The notes under the pieces are model-generated. The model saw nothing but the letters and a program-made list of their open reading frames with translations. It had not been told where the DNA came from and made no database searches. Source: Bacillota bacterium (GTDB lineage Bacteria; Bacillota; Clostridia; Lachnospirales; Lachnospiraceae). Taken from it: DNA of 6,620 nt. Of the stretch, positions 1 through 6,289 are shown in pieces (the first letter of the stretch is position 1; each line of letters starts with the position of its first letter). Location of the stretch: the NCBI GenBank assembly GCA_023398855.1, contig JAEWRS010000485.1:1-6620 (forward strand), in the 5' to 3' direction. Position numbers and translations under genes: made by a program.

Positions 1-2
1 TC

Positions 3-149
3 ATAGCTGTTCCCACCTTTGCGGTTTTTTACAGCGCATTGTCAAGGGTGGTGAGCCGTTCTCTCAAGAAAAAGAACCTTTCCCCTAAAACAACAGATTA
101 TTTTGACTTGGAACGGATCGATGAAGATAAAAAAACATATATGAGATAA
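3..149 (+). CDS. C-terminal end of a probable AI-2E family transporter (partial)
   Basis: An open frame runs in from the left edge and stops at TAA (147-149), giving the last 48 residues of a protein whose start lies outside the window. It opens with a hydrophobic stretch (IAVPTFAVFYSAL), followed by a basic run with KKKNL and a polar tail containing SPKTTDYFDL. A final membrane helix of the type VPxFAVxY, then a basic segment and a TxxY tail, is what I recall for the C-terminus of AI-2E family (YdiK/PerM-like) permeases in clostridia. The family call therefore rests on a short resemblance. The next gene starts 9 bases after this stop, which suggests co-transcription. It could be another multi-pass membrane protein; that it is the end of a membrane protein is more secure than the family. 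Confidence 0.6.
   Translation: MAVPTFAVFYSALSRVVSRSLKKKNLSPKTTDYFDLERIDEDKKTYMR
103..131 (+). promoter_or_regulatory. possible promoter for the SpoIID-domain gene
   Basis: TTGACT (103-108) and GATAAA (126-131) are separated by 17 bases. They match the sigma-A boxes at 5 of 6 and 4 of 6 positions. The site lies within the end of the upstream reading frame and would give a leader of about 20 nt before the start at 159. The -10 box is weak, and read-through from upstream could serve equally well. Confidence 0.3.
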
Positions 150-158
150 GAGGAGCAC

Positions 159-2435
159 ATGAATAAAAAGAAATTTATCGGATTTGTTGCCGGTATTCCT
201 CTTTTGGTTTTGATTCTCATTATAATAATTCTGGTAAGTGAACCGGAACCGGAGGGAATATCAAGAGGAGCTGCATATAAGTCGGCTGCTCTCCTTCTTA
301 CAGATAGAGAAAGCTGTGAAAAATTGCTGACAGATCAAAAGCAGAGGTATTTTCCGGAAAAGGAGCAGAATAACTGGTATGTGAAATACATGAATTATCT
401 GTATGCCGGCGGTTATCTTGATCTCAATGAAATGCCAGCGAAAAGAGACACTGCAGAAGGCTATCTGACTTATAAAGAGGCGGAAAGTCTGGCGGAGGCT
501 TTGGTTCCAGGCTCAGGAAAGAAATTTCGGGAGAGCAGTAAAAAGCAGAACACAAGAATCCAGGCAGATGAATGGTGGTTTTTTTATGATGAGCTGAGAG
601 AATCTCTGGATTCAGAAGGAAATGTCAAGGTTCTTGATGTACTTCTTTACGGTACACCCACTAACGTAAATACCGCATCAGCCTGGACTGCTTATACAAG
701 CGCAGGGAACTTCCAATTTGAGGGCATCAGCCTGGATTCATACATAGACTGGGAGCTGAAGCTTCTGGTACGAGGCGGAGAGATCATTGCATTAAAAGAA
801 GCAGTGTCAGATTCCATAACCTATAAAAACGTCTGGCTGACCACAGGTGAGGGGGGAACCTTCCATGTATACTTAGGGTCCGTGGAACGCACGTTTCCCC
901 TTGAGACTTCTTTGGGACAGCCAGAGGAATTTGCCAATAACATTGCGGACATCAGTTTGAAAAGGGGGAGCCTTCAAAAGGTCACCATGAAGAAAAAGAA
1001 GATATCCGGTAAGGTCCTGGCTGTAAAGGATGATTCTATTGAAGTTGAGGGGTATGGCAGCTTAAAGCTGGATAAAGATTTTAAAGTATACCGGCTGTAT
1101 GGACCGTTTGAAGAGCGGAACATTTCCGATATTTTGGTGGGCTATGACATTCAGGATTTTGTTGTGGCACATGGAAGGATATGTGCTGCATTGCTGGTAA
1201 GAGAATTTGATGCAAAAAGCATCCGGGTCTTATTAATGAATACCAACTATCAGTCCGTATTTCATTCGTCCATAACCTTATCAGCTGAAAGCGGTCTGTC
1301 ATTGTCCTATGGAGAGGAGCAGGTGCAAGTACCTCCAAAGGCAGAAGTGATTTTCGATACCGCAGACGAACGTCTGAAAGACGGTAGGATTGTAGTGGCG
1401 CCCCTGGAAAAAGGCGACACCATAACAGTTAATTCCATTAAAAGATCCTATGGCACACCAACCTATGGCGGCACCATTGAGATCCGCAAAGAAGGGGAAG
1501 GACTGCTTTTGATCAATGAGCTGTACTTAGAAGATTATCTGACCATGGTCGTGCCAAGCGAAATGCCGGACAGCTATGAAAAGGAAGCCTTAAAGGCTCA
1601 GGCTGTATGTGCAAGAACCTACGCCTTCCGTCAGATCCAGAGCAATACCTACAGCAAATACGGTGCCCACGTTGATGACAGCACCAGATTTCAGGTTTAT
1701 AATAATCTTCCGCCTGCAGCGAAAACCGTGGAGGCGGTTCAGGAGACATATGGAAAGCTGTTGTTTTACAATAACAGTCCCATTGAGGCTTTTTATTTTT
1801 CAACCTCCTGCGGACACACCACTGACGGAAGTGTATGGGGAGGTGATCCGGCATTGTTCCCCTATTTAGATGGCAGTCTTCTTCAGGACAGCAGAGGAGT
1901 TCTAAATCTGTCTACAAACTCTGATTTCGAAGAGTTTATAAAGAAAAAAGACTACCCGGCCTATGACTCGGCGTTTCCTATGTACCGTTGGGAAACCACT
2001 GTTACCAACCGTCAGCTGGAAGAAGAGATCACAGAAGTGGGCTCTATCTTAAATATTACGGTAATTGAACGGGGAGTGGGAGGAATTGCAAAGAAACTGA
2101 GGGTCGAAGGGTCTGACGGAGTCATGACCATTAATGGAGAAGGGCAGGTGAGGGCAAAGCTTGGTAATAAATATATGACAATCACCAAGCTGGATGGCAC
2201 CCTTATGAAGAACATTGATTCCCTTCCAAGTGCCTATATTGCAATAGAAAACCAAGGGGTTGACGATAATAATATTACTACATTCCATATTTATGGGGGA
2301 GGCTTTGGCCATGGAGTTGGTATGAGCCAGAATGGTGCTCAGGCGATGGCAAAAGAAGGAAAGAATTTTGAAGATATTTTAAAATTCTTCTACAATGGTA
2401 CAGAAGTTCGGGAAGCGGAGCAAAGGAAGGAATGA
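159..2435 (+). CDS. membrane-anchored SpoIID/LytB domain protein (putative peptidoglycan lytic transglycosylase)
   Basis: A 758-residue protein. A short basic N-terminus leads into one strong hydrophobic helix (about residues 6-27) with no obvious cleavage site, so it is probably a membrane anchor with the rest outside. Residues 34-115 resemble a degenerate S-layer-homology region (ISRG..., WYVKYMNYLYAGGYL, then LTYKEAESLAEAL). Residues 280-350 look beta-rich. The SpoIID/LytB core runs from about 355 to 750: an INELYLEDYL segment, VPSEMP with E468 at the position of the catalytic Glu of SpoIID, ALKAQAVCARTYA, STSCGHTTDG with C551 and H553, and the C-terminal signature GGGFGHGVGMSQNGAQ (713-728). 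SpoIID itself cleaves glycan strands during engulfment. This protein is about twice the size of classical SpoIID, so it is a paralogue and not spoIID. The start at 159 has GAGGAG (150-155) only 3 nt upstream, a short spacing. The next gene, a Csp-type protease, follows after 47 nt. Family is certain; substrate and timing are inferred. Confidence 0.93.
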   Translation: MNKKKFIGFVAGIPLLVLILIIIILVSEPEPEGISRGAAYKSAALLLTDRESCEKLLTDQKQRYFPEKEQNNWYVKYMNYLYAGGYLDLNEMPAKRDTAEGYLTYKEAESLAEALVPGSGKKFRESSKKQNTRIQADEWWFFYDELRESLDSEGNVKVLDVLLYGTPTNVNTASAWTAYTSAGNFQFEGISLDSYIDWELKLLVRGGEIIALKEAVSDSITYKNVWLTTGEGGTFHVYLGSVERTFPLETSLGQPEEFANNIADISLKRGSLQKVTMKKKKISGKVLAVKDDSIEVEGYGSLKLDKDFKVYRLYGPFEERNISDILVGYDIQDFVVAHGRICAALLVREFDAKSIRVLLMNTNYQSVFHSSITLSAESGLSLSYGEEQVQVPPKAEVIFDTADERLKDGRIVVAPLEKGDTITVNSIKRSYGTPTYGGTIEIRKEGEGLLLINELYLEDYLTMVVPSEMPDSYEKEALKAQAVCARTYAFRQIQSNTYSKYGAHVDDSTRFQVYNNLPPAAKTVEAVQETYGKLLFYNNSPIEAFYFSTSCGHTTDGSVWGGDPALFPYLDGSLLQDSRGVLNLSTNSDFEEFIKKKDYPAYDSAFPMYRWETTVTNRQLEEEITEVGSILNITVIERGVGGIAKKLRVEGSDGVMTINGEGQVRAKLGNKYMTITKLDGTLMKNIDSLPSAYIAIENQGVDDNNITTFHIYGGGFGHGVGMSQNGAQAMAKEGKNFEDILKFFYNGTEVREAEQRKE
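2368..2396 (+). promoter_or_regulatory. possible internal promoter ahead of the S8 protease gene
   Basis: TTGAAG (2368-2373) and TACAAT (2391-2396) are exactly 17 bases apart, with an AT-rich spacer, about 80 nt upstream of the protease start. Both boxes lie inside the last codons of the SpoIID-domain gene, where the protein sequence alone could account for them. If real, the site would let the protease be expressed separately. The spacing and matches are good, but this may be chance. Confidence 0.25.
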
Positions 2436-2482
2436 GAATGATATTTCCAGCGTAGGATATTAAAAAAACGAAGGAATGTCAT

Positions 2483-4186
2483 ATGCAGGATCAGAAGCTG
2501 GAAAACCTGTTAAACCTTGCCCTTAGCGCGACACCTGAAGAACGGGAAAAATCAGGAAATTTAAACATAGGATACAATCCCTTGGAAAAATCATGGGATG
2601 TGATTGTAAAGTATTCAGGTGATATAAGCGGTCTTTCCCAGGCAGGAATCCGGGTTGAACCTATGGTGAACGAGTACGCCATTCTAATGGTTCCGGAATC
2701 CCTTATTGACAGATTAAGTGAGCTGCCGCAAATCGAATATGTTGAGAAACCAAAGAGGCTGTTTTTTGCAATCAATCAGGCAAAGGCGGCCTCTTGTGTC
2801 AATTTAGTCCAGCAGGGAAGCAGTGTTCTCACGGGCAGAGGTGTTTTGGTGGCCATTATTGATTCGGGTATTGACTATTATCATGATGATTTCCGAAATA
2901 ATGATGGAACCACCAGAATCGTAAAGCTTTGGGATCAGACACTGGACCGGGTATTTACGGCAGAAGAGATTAACGCAGCTTTGGCCACAGGAAGCAGATC
3001 AGAGGCAAGAAGACTGGTTCCCTCCGTGGATATCACTGGTCATGGCACAGCAGTGGCCTCTATTGCGGCAGGAAACGGAAGAGAAAACAGGGGACAGTAC
3101 CGTGGAATTGCCTTTGAAAGCCCTTTGTTAGTGGTAAAACTTGGAGTTCCCCAGGAAAATGGGTTTCCCAGAACAACAGAACTTATGCGGGCGGTTAATT
3201 TCGCTGTGAAGGAAGCCGTGGATTTGCAGATGCCTCTGGCAATTAACTTAAGCTTTGGAAATACATACGGTTCTCATGACGGAACCAGCCTTTTAGAGAC
3301 CTTTCTTGATGATATATCCAACTATGGGAAGACTGCTATCGTGGTAGGAACAGGAAACGAGGGGGTAAGCGGCGGTCATATATCAGGTGTCCTGACAATG
3401 TCAAATCCTCAGGAGATCGAACTGAGTGTGGGAGGGTATCAGCAAAGCTTCAGTGTGCAGCTATGGAAATCTTATGCAGATTTGTTTGATATCAGCATTA
3501 TAACCCCATCCGGAGAAGTGATCGGCCCCATTAGCAGCAGGCTGGGGCCTCAGACTATAAATTACAGAAATACAAGGATTTTGCTGTACTATGGAAAGCC
3601 GGGTCCTTACAGTGTGGCTCAGGAAATATATCTGGATTTCCTTCCTGTTAATACCTATATTGAAAGTGGTATCTGGGGGTTTCGCCTGACTCCCAGGCAG
3701 ATCGTGGAAGGCAAATACGATTTCTGGCTGCCATCGGCAGGAGTATTGAGCCAGTCCACCCGGTTTTTAAGGGCAACGCCAGAAACCACCCTGACCATTC
3801 CGTCAACAGCCACGAAAGTTATTTCCGTGGGGGCCTACGACGATACCTATCAGTCCTATGCGGATTTTTCGGGCAGAGGGTTTACAAGGAGAACCAACCA
3901 GGTTAAGCCGGATCTGGCAGCCCCCGGCGTGGGGATTATTGCTGCGAAGGCAGGTGGCGGCTATGAATCGGTGACAGGAACTTCCTTTGCAACGCCTTTT
4001 GTCACAGGGAGTTCTGCTCTTTTGATGCAGTGGGGCATTGTGGATGGGAGAGATCCGTTCCTGTTCGGCGAAAAGATTAAGGCCTATTTAATCCGCGGGG
4101 CCAGGCCTTTACCTGGAATCACATCATATCCCAATCCTGAGGTGGGATATGGGACTTTATGTGTGAGTGACAGCCTGCCGGTATAA
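2483..4186 (+). CDS. S8 family (subtilisin-like) serine protease, clostridial Csp type
   Basis: A 567-residue protein. Residues 20-105 resemble the Csp pro-domain (GYNPLEKSWDVIVKYSGD, then VEKPKRLFFAINQAKAASC). The subtilase fold follows with a full triad: D127 in AIIDSGID, H187 in ITGHGTAVASIAAG and S501 in GTSFATPFVTG. N292 in VVGTGNEG is the expected oxyanion Asn. About 130 residues (roughly 300-435), rich in short beta strands, are inserted between N292 and the Ser motif, at the place of the jelly-roll domain described in CspB of Clostridium perfringens. There is no signal peptide or membrane helix, as in other Csp proteins. Csp proteases of spores process the cortex-lytic proenzyme SleC, but Lachnospiraceae carry many such paralogues with unknown roles, so a germination role is only possible. 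Start ATG 2483 has AAGGA (2471-2475) 7 nt upstream. Unlike the pseudoproteases CspA and CspC of C. difficile, it should be active. Confidence 0.92.
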   Translation: MQDQKLENLLNLALSATPEEREKSGNLNIGYNPLEKSWDVIVKYSGDISGLSQAGIRVEPMVNEYAILMVPESLIDRLSELPQIEYVEKPKRLFFAINQAKAASCVNLVQQGSSVLTGRGVLVAIIDSGIDYYHDDFRNNDGTTRIVKLWDQTLDRVFTAEEINAALATGSRSEARRLVPSVDITGHGTAVASIAAGNGRENRGQYRGIAFESPLLVVKLGVPQENGFPRTTELMRAVNFAVKEAVDLQMPLAINLSFGNTYGSHDGTSLLETFLDDISNYGKTAIVVGTGNEGVSGGHISGVLTMSNPQEIELSVGGYQQSFSVQLWKSYADLFDISIITPSGEVIGPISSRLGPQTINYRNTRILLYYGKPGPYSVAQEIYLDFLPVNTYIESGIWGFRLTPRQIVEGKYDFWLPSAGVLSQSTRFLRATPETTLTIPSTATKVISVGAYDDTYQSYADFSGRGFTRRTNQVKPDLAAPGVGIIAAKAGGGYESVTGTSFATPFVTGSSALLMQWGIVDGRDPFLFGEKIKAYLIRGARPLPGITSYPNPEVGYGTLCVSDSLPV

Positions 4187-4202
4187 CAAAAAAGGAAAAT
4201 CA

Positions 4203-4231
4203 TTGGAAAAATGGTTAAAATGTCTTATAAT
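4203..4231 (+). promoter_or_regulatory. sigma-A type promoter for the AraC-family gene
   Basis: TTGGAA (4203-4208) and a perfect TATAAT (4226-4231) are separated by exactly 17 bases. Transcription would start near 4238, about 20 nt before the ATG at 4260. It sits in the 73-nt gap after the protease gene and indicates that the regulator is transcribed on its own. It also argues against any AraC start upstream of about 4238. Confidence 0.65.
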
Positions 4232-4248
4232 GAAATCAATATATTGGG

Positions 4249-4254
4249 GGAGGT
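4249..4254 (+). promoter_or_regulatory. ribosome binding site fixing the AraC-family start
   Basis: GGAGGT lies 5 nt upstream of ATG 4260 and is a near-perfect Shine-Dalgarno. It supports starting the protein at 4260 and not at the in-frame ATG at 4167, which overlaps the protease gene and lies upstream of the promoter. Confidence 0.8.
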
Positions 4255-4259
4255 GGGAA

Positions 4260-5093
4260 ATGGAAGTCAGACATGAACTGGTCATTCCCAATGATGATCT
4301 GCCTTTTCGGATGTTTATTTTTGAAGGCAGGGATGGAAATTATAAGGTCACAAAACATTGGCACCATTCCGTTGAGATTTTTCTGGTTCAGGAGGGGACG
4401 ATTGATTTTTATATTAATAACAATCACTTATCTCTTGAACGGCAGGATTTTGTACTGGTCAATTCTAATGAGGTTCATTCGATTGAATGCCCCAATCCCA
4501 ACGTAACCATTGTCCTGCAGATACCGGCAGAGACTTTTGAGGGGTACATGGGAGAAGAAAACTATGTAAATTTTGAGAAAAAGTCAGAAGCCCAGAATCA
4601 AATGCTGACCCAGCAGGTGGTCTCCATGTTTTCCGTATACGAAAGGCAGGAGTATGGCTACAGTCTGAAGGTAAAGAGTCAGTTCTATGAACTTTTGTAT
4701 CTTCTGGTCACAGAGTTTAAAACGGAGACAATGGATAAAGAGGTTCTTCGCCAGAAGAGGCAGCTTGACAAGCTTTCAAAGGTTACTCAGTATATGAGGG
4801 AAAATTATGACCAGGATATAAAGCTTGACCAGGTGGCGGGGCTATTTGGCTTCAGTCCGACTTATTTGTCACGAATTTTCCAAAAATATGCGCAGGTCAA
4901 TTACCGTACTTATCTCATTGACCTGCGTGTCAAATATGCAGTCAGGGAATTGGTGGGGACCGGAAGCGAAATCGGAGAGATTGCAATGAAGCATGGATTT
5001 CCCGACAGCAGAGCTTTTTCCAAGGCCTTTAAAAAGAGGTATGGCTGTCTTCCCAGTGAATACAGGAAATTTCTGGAAGTATCTCATAAATGA
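4260..5093 (+). CDS. AraC-family transcriptional regulator with N-terminal cupin
   Basis: A 277-residue protein. The N-terminal half (about residues 15-95) is a cupin-like sensor: HWHHSVEIFLVQEG with H33, H35 and H36, the strand-turn-strand that follows, and LVNSNEVHSIE with H73. A linker of helices follows (about 110-165), then the double helix-turn-helix of AraC/XylS proteins (about 170-272): IKLDQVAGLFGFSPTYLSRIFQKY as the first helix-turn-helix and IGEIAMKHGFPDSRAFSKAFKKRYG with the PSEYRK ending as the second. Such regulators usually bind a sugar or related small molecule through the cupin and activate nearby transport or catabolic genes. No such target is in the window, and neither neighbour is an obvious one, so ligand and regulon are unknown. 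The start at 4260 is chosen for its strong ribosome binding site and the promoter between it and the preceding gene. Family is certain. Confidence 0.95.
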   Translation: MEVRHELVIPNDDLPFRMFIFEGRDGNYKVTKHWHHSVEIFLVQEGTIDFYINNNHLSLERQDFVLVNSNEVHSIECPNPNVTIVLQIPAETFEGYMGEENYVNFEKKSEAQNQMLTQQVVSMFSVYERQEYGYSLKVKSQFYELLYLLVTEFKTETMDKEVLRQKRQLDKLSKVTQYMRENYDQDIKLDQVAGLFGFSPTYLSRIFQKYAQVNYRTYLIDLRVKYAVRELVGTGSEIGEIAMKHGFPDSRAFSKAFKKRYGCLPSEYRKFLEVSHK

Positions 5094-5101
5094 ACTGTAA
5101 C

Positions 5102-5129
5102 AATTATTTTAATATAGGGTATTATAATT
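5102..5129 (+). repeat. AT-only imperfect inverted repeat before dgt
   Basis: AATTAT (5102-5107) and AATA (5111-5114) can pair with TATT (5120-5123) and ATAATT (5124-5129), leaving a 3-nt T bulge and the loop TAGGG. All ten pairs are A:T, so an RNA hairpin would be weak and is not a standard terminator; no T-tract follows. It overlaps the upstream part of the dgt promoter and could be an operator, or simply AT-rich promoter DNA. Confidence 0.3.
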
Positions 5130-5139
5130 ACTGAAAATA

Positions 5140-5148
5140 TGATATAAT
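5140..5148 (+). promoter_or_regulatory. extended -10 promoter for dgt
   Basis: TGATATAAT contains a perfect TATAAT (5143-5148) preceded by TG one base upstream, the extended -10 form. The hexamer 17 bases upstream (TATTAT, 5120-5125) is a poor -35, which an extended -10 can tolerate. Transcription would start near 5155 and read dgt and possibly dnaG. Confidence 0.6.
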
Positions 5149-5166
5149 GTACCATAACTTTGGGCG

Positions 5167-5173
5167 AAGGGTG
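5167..5173 (+). promoter_or_regulatory. ribosome binding site deciding the dgt start
   Basis: AAGGGTG lies 7 nt upstream of ATG 5181 and resembles a Shine-Dalgarno with one mismatch. The alternative in-frame TTG at 5160 lies only about 5 nt after the predicted transcription start, leaving no room for a ribosome binding site, so the ATG is preferred. Confidence 0.6.
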
Positions 5174-5180
5174 TGATTGT

Positions 5181-6191
5181 ATGAATATAAGGGAATCCAC
5201 GGAACAATGGGAGGAAGCATATTTAAGTCCTTATGCCGCTTTCAGTAACAAGAGCAGAGGAAGAGAGCGGGAGGAGCAGGCTTGTGACATTCGGACAGCC
5301 TATCAAAGGGACAGGGACAGGATCATTCACTGTAAGGCATTTCGCAGGCTAAAACATAAGACTCAGGTTTTTCTGTCTCCGGAAGGCGACCATTACAGGA
5401 CCAGACTGACTCATACCCTGGAGGTATCCCAGATTGCCAGGACCATAGCAAAGTCTCTTCGGATGAATGAAGACTTAACGGAGGCTATAGCACTGGGTCA
5501 TGATTTGGGACATACACCCTTTGGTCATTCAGGAGAATCAATTTTAAATAAAATCTGTGCCGAAGGCTTCGCCCACTACAAGCAAAGTGTACGGGTGGTA
5601 GAGGTTTTGGAAAAGAACGGACTGGGCTTAAATCTCACCTGGGAAGTCCGGGATGGGATATTGAATCACCGTACCAGCGGCCGGCCTTCCACATTGGAGG
5701 GAGGCATCGTCCGGTTGTCAGATAAAATTGCCTATATCAATCATGATATTGACGACGCCATTCGGGCCAGGATGTTTGTGGAAAGGGATCTTCCAGAATG
5801 CTATACTGGTATTTTGGGGCACAGTGTCCGGGAAAGACTCAACAATCTCATCCATGATATCATCGGCAACAGTTATGGAAAACCTGAAATCATCATGTCG
5901 CCGGATATGGAGAAAGCCATGCAGGGTCTGCGTACCTGGATGTTTGAGAACGTTTATAAAAGTGATATACCAAAAGCAGAAGAAGGAAAAGCACAGCATC
6001 TTATTGTCATGCTTTTTAAATATTATATGGAACACCCGGACAAGCTTCCGGAGGAATACCGCACATTACCGGAGGATAGTCAGACCGGCAGGGAACGGGC
6101 TGTTTGCGATTACATAGCAGGTATGAGCGACAGTTATGCAATTGATAAATTTGTAGAGCTGTTTGTTCCTAAAGCCTGGAAAACAGTATAA
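5181..6191 (+). CDS. dgt: deoxyguanosinetriphosphate triphosphohydrolase (dGTPase), HD-domain
   Basis: A 336-residue protein, close to the usual size of the shorter dGTPase-like class. It should hydrolyse dGTP (or other dNTPs) to the deoxynucleoside and tripolyphosphate in the cytoplasm, affecting dNTP pools. The N-terminal motif DRDRIIHCKAFRRLKHKTQV (44-63) is the family hallmark. The HD metal site is visible as H78 in RLTHTLEV, H107-D108 in ALGHDLGHTPFGHSGE, and D181 in SDKIAYINHDIDDA. H111 and H116 are the extra conserved histidines near the active site. The C-terminal IAGMSDSYAIDKF segment (312-324) is also typical. The start at ATG 5181 is preferred to the TTG at 5160. The gene has its own extended -10 promoter. 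It is followed after 97 nt by dnaG, a gene order common in Clostridia, which supports the assignment and suggests a shared transcript. The exact nucleotide preference cannot be read from sequence. Confidence 0.94.
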   Translation: MNIRESTEQWEEAYLSPYAAFSNKSRGREREEQACDIRTAYQRDRDRIIHCKAFRRLKHKTQVFLSPEGDHYRTRLTHTLEVSQIARTIAKSLRMNEDLTEAIALGHDLGHTPFGHSGESILNKICAEGFAHYKQSVRVVEVLEKNGLGLNLTWEVRDGILNHRTSGRPSTLEGGIVRLSDKIAYINHDIDDAIRARMFVERDLPECYTGILGHSVRERLNNLIHDIIGNSYGKPEIIMSPDMEKAMQGLRTWMFENVYKSDIPKAEEGKAQHLIVMLFKYYMEHPDKLPEEYRTLPEDSQTGRERAVCDYIAGMSDSYAIDKFVELFVPKAWKTV

Positions 6192-6270
6192 AGCAGGTTC
6201 TTTATGAGACCTTCAGACAGATAAATCTTACACTTGATCAGGCGGCGTAAGCCATGGACAGAAAAGGAGA

Positions 6271-6276
6271 AAGGAG
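6271..6276 (+). promoter_or_regulatory. ribosome binding site of dnaG with long spacing
   Basis: AAGGAG is the best Shine-Dalgarno before dnaG, but lies 12 nt from ATG 6289, longer than usual. No other in-frame start is possible because a TGA at 6280-6282 closes the frame just upstream. A 10-bp palindrome fills most of the gap. Confidence 0.6.
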
Positions 6277-6279
6277 AAT

Positions 6280-6289
6280 TGAAGCTTCA
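6280..6289. repeat. perfect 10-bp palindrome TGAAGCTTCA at the dnaG start
   Basis: TGAAGCTTCA is self-complementary over 10 bases and ends on the first base of the dnaG start codon, between the ribosome binding site and the ATG. As RNA it would form only about three pairs around a four-base loop, so a translational effect is doubtful. A DNA-binding role is unproven. Confidence 0.3.

Noticed and set aside
1081..2312. Long open frames on the minus strand and in another plus frame within the SpoIID-domain gene
   Set aside because: They lie wholly inside a gene with clear family motifs, lack ribosome binding sites and show no recognisable protein features.
2436..2482. Possible terminator between the SpoIID-domain gene and the protease gene
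   Set aside because: Only a three-pair TCC/GGA stem can be drawn and the following run is A, not T, so continued transcription is more likely.
4167..4259. N-terminal extension of the AraC-family protein from ATG 4167
   Set aside because: It overlaps the protease stop, has no good ribosome binding site, and spans a clear promoter; the start at 4260 is much better supported.
5160..5180. TTG start for dgt, seven codons upstream
   Set aside because: It lies about 5 nt after the predicted transcription start and has no ribosome binding site; the ATG at 5181 has one.
5718..6117. Overlapping frames on both strands inside dgt
   Set aside because: They are shadows of the conserved HD-domain coding sequence, with no independent support.
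6196..6212. Possible terminator hairpin between dgt and dnaG (AGGTT...GACCT)
   Set aside because: Only about five pairs including a G:T, and no T-tract follows.
6204..6224. Six-codon mini frame after dgt
   Set aside because: Too short and without a ribosome binding site.
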